Positions 28,951 through 41,481 are shown, numbered from the stretch's first letter. The stretch is DNA of 64,000 nt from Corynebacterium stercoris (GCF_024160105.1 NZ_JAMFTQ010000002.1:124001-188000); one strand, 5' to 3'. Notes: generated by a model not told the origin, from the sequence alone. Program-made: numbers and translations.

Positions 28951-29826
28951 ATGGAAGTCTGGCAGCTCGACCACCCCACGTACGGCCTGATCGAAGTCCG
29001 GCAAGGCTTCGACGCGGAGTTTCGCGAGCTTTACGACGATTGGCCAGGCGACACCACCGAGAACGGCGTGTGGCTGCCCGCCGATGCTCCCATTTGGGCG
29101 CGGGCGCGCACTTGGATAAAGAACCCGCCGCGCCGGCTGGAGATTAGCGTCGACGGCGAGATGCAGCACCGGTACGAATCCCTCGAAAGCGCCCGTGTCC
29201 CGCTGTTCGGTCAGGGTAAGCCCGAGCTCACCGTCATGACGGGACTCGGCACCGACCGCGCGAAACCGCACTTGAAGATCACCATGAGCCCGTTCAAGGA
29301 GCTGTTACAGATTGAGTTCCGCGAGGGGCCGACGATTGTCGAATTCGAGCCACCGGCCGGCTCGCGCGGCGAGCGACGCCACGAAATGATGCAATCCAGC
29401 ACGTTCCGACGCACAGCGATCCCGATGGCCGAGGGGCTGAGCAAAGGCGGGTTCGCGCTGCTGGCGCTGCTGCTCGCCCCTGTCTTCGCGAGGGTCATTG
29501 CGTGGATTGCTGGGCTACTCCCAGATTGGGAGCTGCCGGAGATCCACCCGCCGCAGGTGGAGCTGCCTGTCCCCGAGCTTCCCCAGGTCGAGTTACCGTT
29601 GCCGAACTGGTCGTTCCCCGACATCGACCTGCCCGAGATGCCCGCCTGGGTGCAGTGGCTGGCCGAGTACGCCGAGATCTGGCTGCCTGTTGTGATGGGC
29701 ATCGCCGTCGGTATCATCGCGCTGCGCAACCACCGCAAATCGGAGCAGCAGAAAGCCCAGTGGAAATCGCAGGAGCCGGCGCACGAGGAGCCGGCGCAGG
29801 AGGCGCCGCCCCGGGAGGAGACTTAA
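28951..29826 (+). CDS. Membrane protein with a Pro-rich periodic linker, function unknown
   Basis: A 291-aa protein, not recognised. The first 150 residues look soluble and basic/acidic mixed ([19 protein letters not shown]). Two hydrophobic segments lie near residues 165-190 and 245-262. Between them is a periodic stretch of Leu-Pro-Glu and Val-Glu-Leu-Pro units (about residues 193-232). The C-terminal tail is rich in Glu, Pro, Ala and Gln. It starts 3 nt after the previous gene. Its stop codon overlaps the metK stop on the other strand by a few bases, so the two genes are convergent and share no spacer. Confidence 0.75.
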   Translation: MEVWQLDHPTYGLIEVRQGFDAEFRELYDDWPGDTTENGVWLPADAPIWARARTWIKNPPRRLEISVDGEMQHRYESLESARVPLFGQGKPELTVMTGLGTDRAKPHLKITMSPFKELLQIEFREGPTIVEFEPPAGSRGERRHEMMQSSTFRRTAIPMAEGLSKGGFALLALLLAPVFARVIAWIAGLLPDWELPEIHPPQVELPVPELPQVELPLPNWSFPDIDLPEMPAWVQWLAEYAEIWLPVVMGIAVGIIALRNHRKSEQQKAQWKSQEPAHEEPAQEAPPREET

Positions 29827-31064
29827 ACTCCCGCCGCCGCCTTCAGGTCGTCGACCTTGTTGAGCTGCTCCCACGGGAACTCAACGTCCGTGCGCCCGAA
29901 GTGGCCGTACGCAGCCGTCTTCGCATAGATCGGGCGGCGCAGGTCCAGTTCGCGGATGATTGCGTCCGGGCGCAGGTCGAAGACCTTCTCCACGGCCTGC
30001 TGGATGGACTCGTTCGTCTGTCCCTCGGCTGCGGTGCCGAAGGTCTCCACGTACAGGCCGACCGGGTTCGCACGGCCGATGGCGTACGCCACCTGCACCT
30101 CCACGCGTTCCGCCAGGCCGGCAGCCACAATGTTTTTTGCCACCCAGCGCATCGCGTACGCCGCGGAGCGGTCCACCTTCGACGGGTCCTTACCGGAGAA
30201 CGCGCCGCCGCCGTGGCGAGCCATGCCGCCGTAAGTGTCCACGATGATCTTGCGGCCCGTCAGCCCGGCGTCGCCCATCGGCCCGCCGACCACGAAGGAG
30301 CCGGACGGGTTCACCAGCAGCTTCGTGTCCTCGTTGTAGAAGCGCTCCAGGCCAGCATCGCGGATCACGTACTCCAGCACCTCGGTGCGCAGTGCATTCT
30401 CCAGCGGCGCGCCGGTGAAGTCCGGGTCGTGCTGGGTCGAAATCACCACGGTGTCAAGGTGCACCGGGGTCTCGCCGTCGTACGCAAAGGTGACCTGGGT
30501 CTTACCGTCCGGGCGCAGGCCTTCGACGATGCCCTCGTGGCGCACCTGCGCAAGGCGGCGCGACAAGCGGTGCGCCGTGGAAATGGGCAGCGGCATGAAC
30601 TCCGGCGTCTCATTCGTGGCGTAACCGAACATCAAGCCCTGGTCGCCGGCACCGGACTGCTCAACGTCCTCTACCAGCGTGTTCTCGCGCGCCTCCTGCG
30701 AGGTGCTCACACCCTGGGAGATTTCCTCCGACTGGTCGCCGATAGCCACGTTCACGCCGCAGGTGGTGCCGTCGAAGCCCACCTCGGAAGACGTGAACCC
30801 GATCTCGACGAGCTTGTCGCGCACGATCTTGGCGATGCTCGAGTACGCCTCAGTGCGCACCTCACCCACCACGTGCACCTGGCCGGTGGTCACCAGCGTC
30901 TCCACCGCGACGCGCGATGCCGGGTCCTGGGCGAGCATGTCGTCGAGGATCGAGTCGGAGATCGCGTCGCAGATCTTATCGGGGTGGCCCTCGGTCACGG
31001 ACTCGCTGGTGAAGAGCCGGTAGAACGAGCCGGACGAGGTGTCGGCGACGGGCGTTACGGACAA
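29823..31064 (-). CDS. metK: S-adenosylmethionine synthetase
   Basis: Makes S-adenosylmethionine from methionine and ATP. The 413-aa protein has [17 protein letters not shown] at the N-terminus, the ATP motif [12 protein letters not shown] and the phosphate-loop motif [19 protein letters not shown]. The apparent start is TTG 31064, five nt after GGAGG; no ATG in the right frame is near. A McbR-type operator in its promoter predicts repression by the sulphur regulator McbR. coaBC ends 83 nt upstream. Confidence 0.97.
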   Translation of the reverse strand: MSVTPVADTSSGSFYRLFTSESVTEGHPDKICDAISDSILDDMLAQDPASRVAVETLVTTGQVHVVGEVRTEAYSSIAKIVRDKLVEIGFTSSEVGFDGTTCGVNVAIGDQSEEISQGVSTSQEARENTLVEDVEQSGAGDQGLMFGYATNETPEFMPLPISTAHRLSRRLAQVRHEGIVEGLRPDGKTQVTFAYDGETPVHLDTVVISTQHDPDFTGAPLENALRTEVLEYVIRDAGLERFYNEDTKLLVNPSGSFVVGGPMGDAGLTGRKIIVDTYGGMARHGGGAFSGKDPSKVDRSAAYAMRWVAKNIVAAGLAERVEVQVAYAIGRANPVGLYVETFGTAAEGQTNESIQQAVEKVFDLRPDAIIRELDLRRPIYAKTAAYGHFGRTDVEFPWEQLNKVDDLKAAAGV

Positions 31065-31106
31065 AGCTGCCTCCCATTGTCAGAGTTTCGGCGATTGAAT
31101 GCCCCC

Positions 31107-31136
31107 ACAATAGACCAAGCTGTCTGAAAGTAGCAA
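31107..31136 (-). promoter_or_regulatory. metK promoter with McbR-type operator
   Basis: On the minus strand a -35 TTGCTA (31136-31131) and a -10 TATTGT (31112-31107) are 18 bp apart. The inverted repeat TAGAC-N6-GTCTG (31111-31126, plus-strand reading) lies between and over the -10. It matches 9 of 10 positions of the corynebacterial McbR motif TAGAC-N6-GTCTA, so binding should block polymerase. Confidence 0.7.
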
Positions 31137-31147
31137 CGAGGATGCCG

Positions 31148-32368
31148 CTACCAACCCGCGAACGCCTCCACAGCGTCGAGGATCCGGGCGGCAACGACCT
31201 GCTTGGAGCCGTCCTCCACCTCGAAGGTGGAGCCGTCCGCGCCGAGAATCCAACCCTGGTTCCGCGTCTCACCGAATACCTTGCCCCCAGCCACCGAATT
31301 CACCATTAACAGGTCGGCGCCCTTGCGCTCCAACTTCGCCCGCCCATACTCCAACGGGTTATCGGTCTCTGCTGCAAATCCGACAATCACCGCCTGCGTC
31401 TCCCCCGCTTTCCGCTTTTCGACGATCCCCTTCAGAATGTCCGGGTTCTCCACCAACTGCAGTGTCGAGAGGTCGTCGTCGGCAATGCCCTTCTTCAGCT
31501 TCGAATCGGCTTCGCGCTCCGGGCGGTAGTCGGCGACCGCCGCGGCCATGATGATCACGTCCGCGTCCCTGGCCCGCTCGTTCACAGCAGCCTGCATCTC
31601 ACGCGCTGAGCGCACCCGCACAATCTCGGCCCCCGCGGGCGTAGGCAGCTCGTCGACCGCGCCCGCAACAATGGTCACCTGCGCCCCCCGCTGCGCCGCC
31701 ACCTCGGCCAGCGCGTAGCCCTGGCGACCGGAAGAACGGTTGCCGATGTAGCGCACCGGGTCAATATTCTCCTGCGTCCCTCCGGCGCTAATCAGCACAC
31801 GCTTGCCCTCCAGTCCACGCCCCATGCTGCCAGTCGCAGCCACTGTGCGCGTCAGCTCCGCGATCTGGCCCGCCTCCAGCATCCGGCCCGGCCCGGTGTC
31901 CTTTCCCGTCAAGCGCCCGTGCGCCGGCTCCAAGACGGTCACGCCCCGCGAGCGCAGCGTTGCGACGTTCGCCTGCGTCGCCGGATTGTTCCACATTTCT
32001 GTGTGCATCGCCGGTGCCAGCACCACGGGGCAGGTGGCCACGAGCACGGTGGCGGTCAAGAGATCGTCGGCGCGACCGGCCGCGATGCGGGCGATGACAT
32101 CCGCTGTCGCTGGCGCAATCACCACAAGGTCCGCCTCCTGGCCCACCCGCACGTGCTGTACCTCGTCCACACGTGTGAACACCCCCGTATCCACCGGGTG
32201 GCCCGAGAGCGCTTCAAAGGTGGCCGCACCAACGAATTCCAGAGCGTTCGGGGTCGGCACCACCCGCACGCTGCACCCGGCTTCCGTGAACTCCCGCACC
32301 AGGTGGCAGGCCTTGTAAGCGGCGATGCCGCCCGCCACACCGACAACGACGTTGTGGATCTCAGTCAT
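31148..32368 (-). CDS. coaBC: Phosphopantothenoylcysteine decarboxylase/synthetase
   Basis: Bifunctional flavoprotein (Dfp) making 4'-phosphopantetheine for coenzyme A. The 406-aa protein has the FMN-dependent decarboxylase domain first (GVAGGIAAYKA, PAMHTEMWNNPAT). The synthetase domain starts near residue 185 with ISAGGTQENIDPVRYIGNRSSG and AAVADYRP. ATG 32368 is chosen; six residues upstream would lie in the rpoZ terminator region. A terminator separates it from rpoZ, so it probably has its own promoter. Confidence 0.95.
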   Translation of the reverse strand: MTEIHNVVVGVAGGIAAYKACHLVREFTEAGCSVRVVPTPNALEFVGAATFEALSGHPVDTGVFTRVDEVQHVRVGQEADLVVIAPATADVIARIAAGRADDLLTATVLVATCPVVLAPAMHTEMWNNPATQANVATLRSRGVTVLEPAHGRLTGKDTGPGRMLEAGQIAELTRTVAATGSMGRGLEGKRVLISAGGTQENIDPVRYIGNRSSGRQGYALAEVAAQRGAQVTIVAGAVDELPTPAGAEIVRVRSAREMQAAVNERARDADVIIMAAAVADYRPEREADSKLKKGIADDDLSTLQLVENPDILKGIVEKRKAGETQAVIVGFAAETDNPLEYGRAKLERKGADLLMVNSVAGGKVFGETRNQGWILGADGSTFEVEDGSKQVVAARILDAVEAFAGW

Positions 32369-32389
32369 AGCGCCCAAGTCTAACAACGC

Positions 32390-32428
32390 AAAAACCGCGC
32401 ACCCCGCTGGAAAGCGGCAGGTGCGCGG
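32390..32428 (-). terminator. Rho-independent terminator after rpoZ
   Basis: On the minus strand GGTGCGCGG (plus-strand 32420-32428) pairs with CCGCGCACC (32395-32403), and GCGG with CCGC inside, around a small loop. A run of five T follows at 32394-32390. It should stop the mihF-gmk-rpoZ transcript 22 nt before the coaBC start. Confidence 0.8.
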
Positions 32429-32442
32429 TGGGTGCGAAAAGC

Positions 32443-32760
32443 CTAGTGGCCTTCCTCGTGCTCCAAGAGACCCGCCTGGATCTCACGCAGCGCGATGGAA
32501 AGGGGCTTCTCGCCCGGCTCCGGGTTCACCAGCGGTCCGATGAACTCGAAGACACCCTCATCGTTGTTCTGGTAGAAGCTGTTGATCTGGCGAGCACGCT
32601 TGGCCGCGAAGATGACCAGGGCGTACTTCGACGAGACCTTGGTCAGCAGCTCGTCGATCGGGGGCGCGGTAATGCCCTCCGGCTCGTCGTAGACGCGCTC
32701 CTGCGCTGCCTCGGCCGCATCCGCGGTGGTCTGCGACAGATCGTCGGTAACGTTGCTCAC
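32443..32760 (-). CDS. rpoZ: RNA polymerase omega subunit
   Basis: Small subunit that helps RNA polymerase assembly. The 105-aa product contains [34 protein letters not shown], the conserved omega region, and a C-terminal [10 protein letters not shown]. It has an acidic N-terminal extension of about 25 residues, usual for actinobacteria. It starts at GTG 32760, 17 nt after gmk. Confidence 0.96.
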   Translation of the reverse strand: MSNVTDDLSQTTADAAEAAQERVYDEPEGITAPPIDELLTKVSSKYALVIFAAKRARQINSFYQNNDEGVFEFIGPLVNPEPGEKPLSIALREIQAGLLEHEEGH

Positions 32761-32777
32761 TTATTCCTACTCGCTAA

Positions 32778-33380
32778 CTAGTTGTAACGCTCGTTGTCGT
32801 TGTCCTGCGCAACCACGGTCAAAATCTCCGCGATCGCCGCCACGGCACGGTTCACATCGTCGTTCACCACGACGCTGTCGAACTCTTCCTGCGCACCCAG
32901 CTCCTCCCGGGCCGTCTGCAGCCTGCGCTGGATCACTTCTTCGGTCTCGGTACCTCGCCCAGTCAGGCGCTCCACCAGCACCTCCCACGACGGGGGCGCG
33001 AGAAAGACCGTGGCCGCCTCCGGCATGAGGCGCTTAATGTTGCGCGCGCCGACCAAATCCACCTCGACCAGCACAGGGCGCCCAGCGGCGAGCGCCTCGT
33101 TGATCGGCCCAGCGGGAGTTCCCGAGCGCTGGAGGCCGCCGTGGATGTCGGCCCACTCGAGCATTTCGCCCGCGTCAATACGCTCCTGGAACGCATCCGG
33201 GGAGACGAAGAAGTAGTCCCGTCCGTCTACCTCGCCGGGGCGCGGGGCCCGAGTGGTCATGGACACGGAGAAGTACAGGTCAGGCACGTCGCTGCGCAGG
33301 CGCTGCACCACCGTTGATTTCCCAACCGCCGAAGGCCCAGCTAGTACAACCAGCCTTCCACGGGACGTGTCCTGTGCCAC
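32778..33380 (-). CDS. gmk: Guanylate kinase
   Basis: Phosphorylates GMP to GDP. The 200-aa protein has the P-loop [14 protein letters not shown] near residue 15, the GMP-site stretch [19 protein letters not shown], and [17 protein letters not shown] 33380 is the start, 3 nt after the mihF stop, so the two are coupled. It lies in the conserved mihF-gmk-rpoZ group. Confidence 0.97.
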   Translation of the reverse strand: MAQDTSRGRLVVLAGPSAVGKSTVVQRLRSDVPDLYFSVSMTTRAPRPGEVDGRDYFFVSPDAFQERIDAGEMLEWADIHGGLQRSGTPAGPINEALAAGRPVLVEVDLVGARNIKRLMPEAATVFLAPPSWEVLVERLTGRGTETEEVIQRRLQTAREELGAQEEFDSVVVNDDVNRAVAAIAEILTVVAQDNDNERYN

Positions 33381-33383
33381 CGT

Positions 33384-33707
33384 TTAGTCCTCGCTGAAGC
33401 CGAAGCGCTCCAGCAGAGCGCGGCGCTGACGGTCGCCGAGGCCGCGCAGACGGCGGGTCTGAGCGATCTCCAGCTCCTCCATGATCTCGCGGGCCTTCAC
33501 CTTGCCCACCTTGGGCATAGCCTCGAGCAGTGCGGAAACCTTGGTCTTGCCGACGATCTCGTCGGTGTCGGCCTTATCCAGGACATCCTTCAGCGTGGTC
33601 TCGCCGCGCTTCAGCGAAGCCTTGAGCTCAGCGCGCTGCTTGCGGGCCTCTGCCGCCTTCTCGAGTGCTGCCTTGCGCTGCTCATCGGTCAACTGTGGAA
33701 GTGCCAC
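33384..33707 (-). CDS. mihF: Actinobacterial integration host factor MihF
   Basis: Small nucleoid-associated DNA-binding protein of the mycobacterial IHF family, with a helix-two-turn-helix region. The 107-aa product begins with GTG 33707 (ALPQLTDEQRKAALEKAAEAR) after GGAGG, which fits the family; longer in-frame readings run into the non-coding leader. The C-terminal part with GLGDRQRRALLERFG is the conserved DNA-binding end. An extended -10 at 33829-33821 suggests a leader of about 105 nt. Confidence 0.94.
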   Translation of the reverse strand: MALPQLTDEQRKAALEKAAEARKQRAELKASLKRGETTLKDVLDKADTDEIVGKTKVSALLEAMPKVGKVKAREIMEELEIAQTRRLRGLGDRQRRALLERFGFSED

Positions 33708-33820
33708 GGATTCCTCCAAAAAAGTAGTAGTACGGTTCGGTCCTAACAAAGTCTGTGCTCGACCGTCCCCGGGGTCTCGCGACGGCGAATTGCACCGTTG
33801 CAAGTTCCCAGCTCCGGCCA

Positions 33821-33829
33821 AGTGTAGCA
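33821..33829 (-). promoter_or_regulatory. Extended -10 promoter of mihF
   Basis: TG-C-TACACT read on the minus strand from 33829 to 33821 fits the extended -10 TGnTAnnnT. The -35 is not distinctive. The leader to the mihF start is about 105 nt. Confidence 0.5.
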
Positions 33830-33909
33830 CTGCGAAAGTGCTGCCGCGCCAACGCGCCTGGCGTTTCGCCACGTCAACGGGTCGACGGGAATAAACTACC
33901 AGGGTTTTT

Positions 33910-33933
33910 GCCCGGCCTTAAATAGGGCCGGGC
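33910..33933 (-). other. Stem-loop at the end of pyrF
   Basis: GCCCGGCC (33910-33917) pairs perfectly with GGCCGGGC (33926-33933), with an AT-rich 8-nt loop. On the minus strand it touches the pyrF stop codon and is followed by five A, not T, so it is not a standard terminator. Its probable role is ending or stabilising the pyr transcript. Confidence 0.6.
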
Positions 33934-34780
33934 TAACCACGCTGGCTGGCGAGGTCCCGCGCGTGTTTCCGCAGCTCAGCTGCGTCCGGGCCATGCGCCA
34001 GCACGGAACGCGACACACTCGGGAACACGAGCTCCGTGCGCTGACCGCCCAGACGGTCCGCATCTGCGAACGTCGCGCCCTGCGCACCCACGCCCGGCAT
34101 GAGCACCGCCGCGTTGAGCGCGTCGAGGGCCGGGGGCGTATCAACGGTCGCCCCAACCACCACACCGACATTGCCCACCGCACGGTCGCGGTTCAGCGCC
34201 GCGCACTCGTCCACCATGAACTGGGCGACGGTGGGGTTGAGCTCCTCGGTGCCGTCGGCACGCACGCCCGCAAGACGCGCGGACTGGAACGCCTCCGCTT
34301 CCGGGTTGGAGTTCGCCGACATGACGAACACGCCCTTACCGTTCGCTTCCGCAACCTCCACCGCGGGCGCAAGCGAGCCGACACCCAGGTACGGGGTCAG
34401 CGTGACCGCGTCCGCCTCCAGCGGGGAGCCAGGTGAGAGCCACGCGGCCGCGTAGCCGGCCATGGTGGAGCCGATGTCGCCGCGCTTGGCGTCGGCCAGG
34501 CACAGCGTGCCGTTCTCGCGCAGCGCCGCCAGCGTCTCCTCCAGCACGGCGAAGCCCTGCGAGCCGAAACGCTCGAAGAACGCCACCTGGGGCTTGACCA
34601 GCGCCACCGCCCCAGCGAACGCCTCCACGCAGGTCAGCGCGAAAGTGCGAACGCCGTCGGCAGTCGCGGGCAGGCCCCACTGCGCGAGCAGCTTGTCGTG
34701 CGGATCAATGCCCACGCAGAGCCTGCCGTGCTCGCGGCCAGCGGCGACGAGGCGCTCGCCGAAACCAAGCTGGTCCGCCA

Positions 34781-34781
<1 letters not shown>
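33933..34781 (-). CDS. pyrF: Orotidine 5'-phosphate decarboxylase
   Basis: Last step of UMP synthesis. The 282-aa protein is of the longer class 2 type used by actinobacteria. The active-site stretch CLADAKRGDIGSTM contains the catalytic Lys/Asp group, with CVGIDPH upstream and TLTPYLGVG after it. It starts at GTG 34781, which overlaps the carB stop by one base (TAGTG). It is the last gene of the pyr operon. Confidence 0.96.
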
Positions 34782-38128
<3,347 letters not shown>

Positions 38129-38575
38129 TTATTTGGCCTCCTGGATCTGGATGGTGGCCTGCTGGGGGCCGGTCTTGGAAAGGTGGCGGACCAGCTTGCG
38201 GGTGTCCACGCCGCGAATGCCGGTCACGCCCTGGTTGCGCAGCTCCTCCTCGAGGGTGCGCTGCGCGCGGAAGTTCGACGGAATGCGCGAAACATCGCGC
38301 ACGACCACAGCAGCGGGGGTGATGGATCCGTCGCCTGCGCTGTCCTCGCTGTTCCAGCCGACGTTGCCGACCTGGGGAGCGGCGAAGACCAGAATCTCGC
38401 CCTTGCGCTCCGGCGAGGTCATCTCGCGCTGGTAGCCGAACATGTCGACGGTGTGGGTGCAGGTTCCTTCGAGGCTCTCGGCCGAGGCACCAGCCTCGGC
38501 CGCGCCGAACGCGAAACCTGGGAATCGCGTGCCGTCGGCCAGCACGAGCACGGCCGGGATGCGTGATGTCGTCAT
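38129..38575 (-). CDS. carA: Carbamoyl-phosphate synthase small chain, N-terminal domain only (amidotransferase domain missing)
   Basis: A 148-aa protein matching only the N-terminal CarA domain, the part that mainly contacts CarB. Family residues are seen in PAVLVLADGTRFPGFAFG, GYQREMTSPE, APQVGNVGWN, RDVSRIPSNFRA and GVDTRKLVRHL. Normal CarA is about 390 aa. The class I glutamine amidotransferase domain with its nucleophilic Cys (usually in GICxGxQ) and His/Glu is wholly absent. After LVRHLSKTGPQQ the frame ends in IQIQEAK-stop and carB begins at the next base, with AGGAGG well placed. This looks like a clean deletion with coupling kept, not a frameshift. An assembly collapse cannot be excluded. 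Confidence 0.85.
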   Translation of the reverse strand: MTTSRIPAVLVLADGTRFPGFAFGAAEAGASAESLEGTCTHTVDMFGYQREMTSPERKGEILVFAAPQVGNVGWNSEDSAGDGSITPAAVVVRDVSRIPSNFRAQRTLEEELRNQGVTGIRGVDTRKLVRHLSKTGPQQATIQIQEAK

Positions 38576-38595
38576 AGTCAGTGTCCTTTTCGTGT

Positions 38596-39879
38596 CTAGT
38601 TGCTGGTCGCGTCGTAGGTGACGGCGCCGCGCAGCAGGGTCAGCTCGACGCGGGCGTTGAAGGCCATCTCCTCGTAGGGGGTGTTCGAGGCCTTGGACTT
38701 GAGTTCCTTGCCGTGGACCGTCCACGTGGCGTCCGGGTTGACCACGGTGAGGTTCGCTGGCTCGCCCGCAGCAATCGGGCGGCCCTGGTCCTTAAGGCGC
38801 AGAATCTCGGCGGGGCGCTCGCTCATCACCTTGGCAACGAAGCGCCAGTCCGCCAGGCCGGATTGCACGAAGACCTGCGCCACCACGGCGAGGGAGGTCT
38901 CGAGGCCCAGCATGCCGGGCTTCGCGTGCTCGAACTCCACGCACTTGTCTTCGGAGCCGTGCGGGGCGTGGTCGGTGGCCACCACGTCGATGGTGCCGTC
39001 GAGCAGCGCGTCGCGCAGGGCGATTGTGTCGCGGGCCTCGCGCAGCGGCGGGTTCACGCGGTAGTTGCCGTCGTAGGTGTTCAGGCATTCGTCGGTAAGC
39101 AGCAGGTGGTGCGGCGTAACCTCCGCCGTGACCTCGATGCCCTGGCCCTTCGCCCAGCGCAGCAGCTCCACCGTGCCCTCGGTGGAGGCGTGGCAGAGGT
39201 GGTAGCGCCCACCGTAGTCGCGGGTCATGATGATGTCGCGCGCGACGATGGATTCCTCCGCCACCCGCGGCCACCCCCGCAGGCCAAGCTTCGCCGCCGT
39301 CTCGCCCTCGTGGGCGCAGGCGTCCGCCGTCATGCGGTGGTCCTCGGCGTGCTGGGCCAGAATCACGTCGTAGGCCTTCGCGTACTCGATGGCGCGGCGC
39401 ATTAGCTGCGGGTCGTTCACGCAGCGGCCGTCGTCGGAGAACATGCGCACGTGGCTGCGGGACATCAGCCCGATCTCGGTGAGCTGCTCGCCTGCGAGGC
39501 CCTGTGTGATGGAGCCGACCGGGTACACGTCGCACGTGCCGTACGCCTGGCCCTTCTCCCACACAGCCTCCGCCAGGAACGGCTGGTCAATCACCGGCTG
39601 CGTGTTCGCCATGGTGAACACGGCGGTGAAGCCGCCCTTCGCGGCGGCGTCGGAGCCGGTGGCGATGGTCTCGGTGTCCTCGCGGCCCGGCTCGCGCAGG
39701 TGCACGTGCATGTCCACCAGGCCCGGCAGCAGGATGTTGCCCCCGCAATCGATGGCGTCATCTGCATCGGTGAACGGGGTGCCGGCGATCTCGGCGATCA
39801 CGCCGTCTGCGGTGTTGATCAGGATGTTGGTCACGTCTTCGCCGTAGGGGCGGACGTTGTTCAGGGCTAGCGTGCTCAT
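38596..39879 (-). CDS. pyrC: Dihydroorotase
   Basis: Cyclises carbamoyl-aspartate to dihydroorotate. The 427-aa protein is a class I amidohydrolase with metal ligands in [10 protein letters not shown], a second His in HAEDHRM and HLCHASTEG, and the catalytic Asp in VATDHAPH. Substrate residues lie in MANTQPV. Its ATG overlaps the pyrB end by 4 bp. carA starts 20 nt after its stop. Confidence 0.97.
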   Translation of the reverse strand: MSTLALNNVRPYGEDVTNILINTADGVIAEIAGTPFTDADDAIDCGGNILLPGLVDMHVHLREPGREDTETIATGSDAAAKGGFTAVFTMANTQPVIDQPFLAEAVWEKGQAYGTCDVYPVGSITQGLAGEQLTEIGLMSRSHVRMFSDDGRCVNDPQLMRRAIEYAKAYDVILAQHAEDHRMTADACAHEGETAAKLGLRGWPRVAEESIVARDIIMTRDYGGRYHLCHASTEGTVELLRWAKGQGIEVTAEVTPHHLLLTDECLNTYDGNYRVNPPLREARDTIALRDALLDGTIDVVATDHAPHGSEDKCVEFEHAKPGMLGLETSLAVVAQVFVQSGLADWRFVAKVMSERPAEILRLKDQGRPIAAGEPANLTVVNPDATWTVHGKELKSKASNTPYEEMAFNARVELTLLRGAVTYDATSN

Positions 39880-40811
39880 GCGCGCGCTCCTTCCTCGCCG
39901 CTCGCGAGCAGCGTAAACAGCACGGCCATGCGGGTGTACACGCCGTTTGAGACCTGGCCTAGGACCACCGTGTTGGGGCGGTCCGCCACGTCGAAGTTGA
40001 TTTCCATGCCGCGCAGCATCGGGCCCGGGTGCATGATCAGCGCGTCGTCGCGCAGGCGGGCTGCGCGGGCGGCGGAGAGGCCGAAGAGGGTGGCGTACTC
40101 GCGGTGCGAGGGGAAGAACCCGCCGTGCATGCGCTCTGCTTGGACGCGCAGCATCATCACCACGTCAGGGTCGCTTTCGAGGGCTGCGTCGAAATCAGTA
40201 GAAGTCTCGCACGGCCAGTGCTCAACCCCGGTGGGGAGCAGCGTCGGCGGGGCCACGAGGGTGACCGTCGCGCCGAGGGCGGAGAGCAGATCGACGTTCG
40301 ATCGCGCCACGCGGGAGTGCAGGATGTCGCCGACCAGCAGCACGTGCTTGCCCGCGACGTCGCCGATGTGCTGGCGCATGGTCACCGCATCCAGCAGCGC
40401 CTGCGTCGGGTGCTGATGCTGGCCGTCGCCTGCGTTGATGATGCTGGTCTCCGGCAGCCACTGGCGCAGCAGGTGCGGGGCACCGGATGCCGGGTGGCGC
40501 ATCACAATCGCATCGGCACCAACCGCGGCGAGCGTCGCAGCCGTGTCTTTGAGGCTCTCGCCCTTCTTCACGCTGGAGCTGGAGGCGGCGACGTTGATCA
40601 CGTCCGCACTCATCCACTTGCCCGCTGTCTCGAAACTGGAGCGCGTGCGGGTGGAGTTCTCGTAGAACAGGGTGAAAATGGTGCGGCCGCGCAGCGTCGG
40701 CAGTTTCTTGATCTCGCGGCCGTCCAGCGCCTCGCGGAAACGGTCCGCCTCATCCATCAGGCCCACGATCTCCTCGCGGGTCAAGTCCTGAATGCTGATC
40801 AGGTGCTTCAT
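39876..40811 (-). CDS. pyrB: Aspartate carbamoyltransferase catalytic chain
   Basis: Transfers the carbamoyl group to aspartate. The 311-aa protein has the carbamoyl-phosphate motif [13 protein letters not shown] near residue 50, [10 protein letters not shown] and [14 protein letters not shown] in the middle, and [12 protein letters not shown] near the end. Its start (ATG 40811) touches the pyrR stop. No PyrI-like regulatory chain is seen. Confidence 0.97.
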   Translation of the reverse strand: MKHLISIQDLTREEIVGLMDEADRFREALDGREIKKLPTLRGRTIFTLFYENSTRTRSSFETAGKWMSADVINVAASSSSVKKGESLKDTAATLAAVGADAIVMRHPASGAPHLLRQWLPETSIINAGDGQHQHPTQALLDAVTMRQHIGDVAGKHVLLVGDILHSRVARSNVDLLSALGATVTLVAPPTLLPTGVEHWPCETSTDFDAALESDPDVVMMLRVQAERMHGGFFPSHREYATLFGLSAARAARLRDDALIMHPGPMLRGMEINFDVADRPNTVVLGQVSNGVYTRMAVLFTLLASGEEGARA

Positions 40812-41375
40812 TTACTCCGCCTCCTTGGTCAGCGTGACGCCGTCGCAATCGTCGATAGGCGTGAGGCTCACGGTGACGTCCTCGGTCTTCGCCGTCGGAA
40901 TGTTTTTGCCCACGTAGTCCGCGCGGATGGGCAGCTCGCGGTGGCCGCGGTCCACCAGCACTGCAAGCTGGATCACGCGCGGGCGGCCGATGTCGCGCAG
41001 GCTGTCCAGCGCGGCGCGGATGGTGCGGCCGGAGTACAGGACGTCGTCGACGAGGATCACGGTCGCGCCGTCCACGTCGCCCGGGATGTTCGTGGGCCTC
41101 AGTGCGCGGTGCGGCTTGTCGCGCAGGTCATCGCGGTAGAGCGTGACATCCAGGCTGCCGACCGGCACCTTCACGCCCGAAAATTCCTCGATCGCAGCGG
41201 CGATGCGCTGCGCCAGCGGCACGCCCCCCGACGGAATGCCCAACAGCATGACCGAATTGGCAGTATCTGTGTCCAGCGCGGTCTTCTCAATAATCTGGTG
41301 CGCGATGCGTGCAATAGTGCGCCCGACATCTTGAGCCGTCAAAAGCTCAACCGTCGCGCGGTTATTCTCACTCAT
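40812..41375 (-). CDS. pyrR: PyrR bifunctional regulator/uracil phosphoribosyltransferase
   Basis: RNA-binding regulator of pyrimidine genes. The 187-aa protein keeps the phosphoribosyltransferase PRPP motif as [18 protein letters not shown] near residue 105, and [12 protein letters not shown] early. It is the first gene of pyrR-pyrB-pyrC-carA-carB-pyrF. A PyrR-type RNA hairpin overlaps its ribosome site, which suggests feedback control at translation, as known for mycobacteria. Confidence 0.96.
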   Translation of the reverse strand: MSENNRATVELLTAQDVGRTIARIAHQIIEKTALDTDTANSVMLLGIPSGGVPLAQRIAAAIEEFSGVKVPVGSLDVTLYRDDLRDKPHRALRPTNIPGDVDGATVILVDDVLYSGRTIRAALDSLRDIGRPRVIQLAVLVDRGHRELPIRADYVGKNIPTAKTEDVTVSLTPIDDCDGVTLTKEAE

Positions 41376-41417
41376 CGGACCTCCTTCCCCGCCTCTCTGT
41401 GCGGAATTTAAAGGTGG
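41376..41417 (-). promoter_or_regulatory. PyrR-type RNA hairpin over the pyrR ribosome binding site
   Basis: In the pyrR leader the loop ACAGAGAGGC (plus-strand complement 41391-41400) sits between TTCCGC and GCGGGGAA. It resembles the PyrR binding loop, whose core is CCnGnGAGG. The 3' side contains the AAGGAGG ribosome site (41380-41386), which can pair with an upstream CCACCTT. This fits translational repression by PyrR. Confidence 0.5.
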
Positions 41418-41430
41418 TTAGACTCCTGCC

Positions 41431-41439
41431 AGCGTAACA
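41431..41439 (-). promoter_or_regulatory. Extended -10 promoter of the pyr operon
   Basis: TG-T-TACGCT on the minus strand (41439-41431) fits TGnTAnnnT. It gives a leader of about 50 nt, just long enough for the PyrR hairpin. Confidence 0.45.
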
Positions 41440-41481
41440 CTTCGACCCGGGCTCCCGGAGCAGTCTGTAGCGTGGCCGGTT

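Noticed and set aside
31065-31147. SAM riboswitch upstream of metK
   Set aside because: The 83-bp gap is too short for the known classes and already holds a promoter with a McbR-type site.
38129-38575. carA called as a simple pseudogene
   Set aside because: The frame is intact to its stop, conserved positions are kept and carB has a good ribosome site inside its end, so it is listed as a shortened CDS rather than a broken gene.
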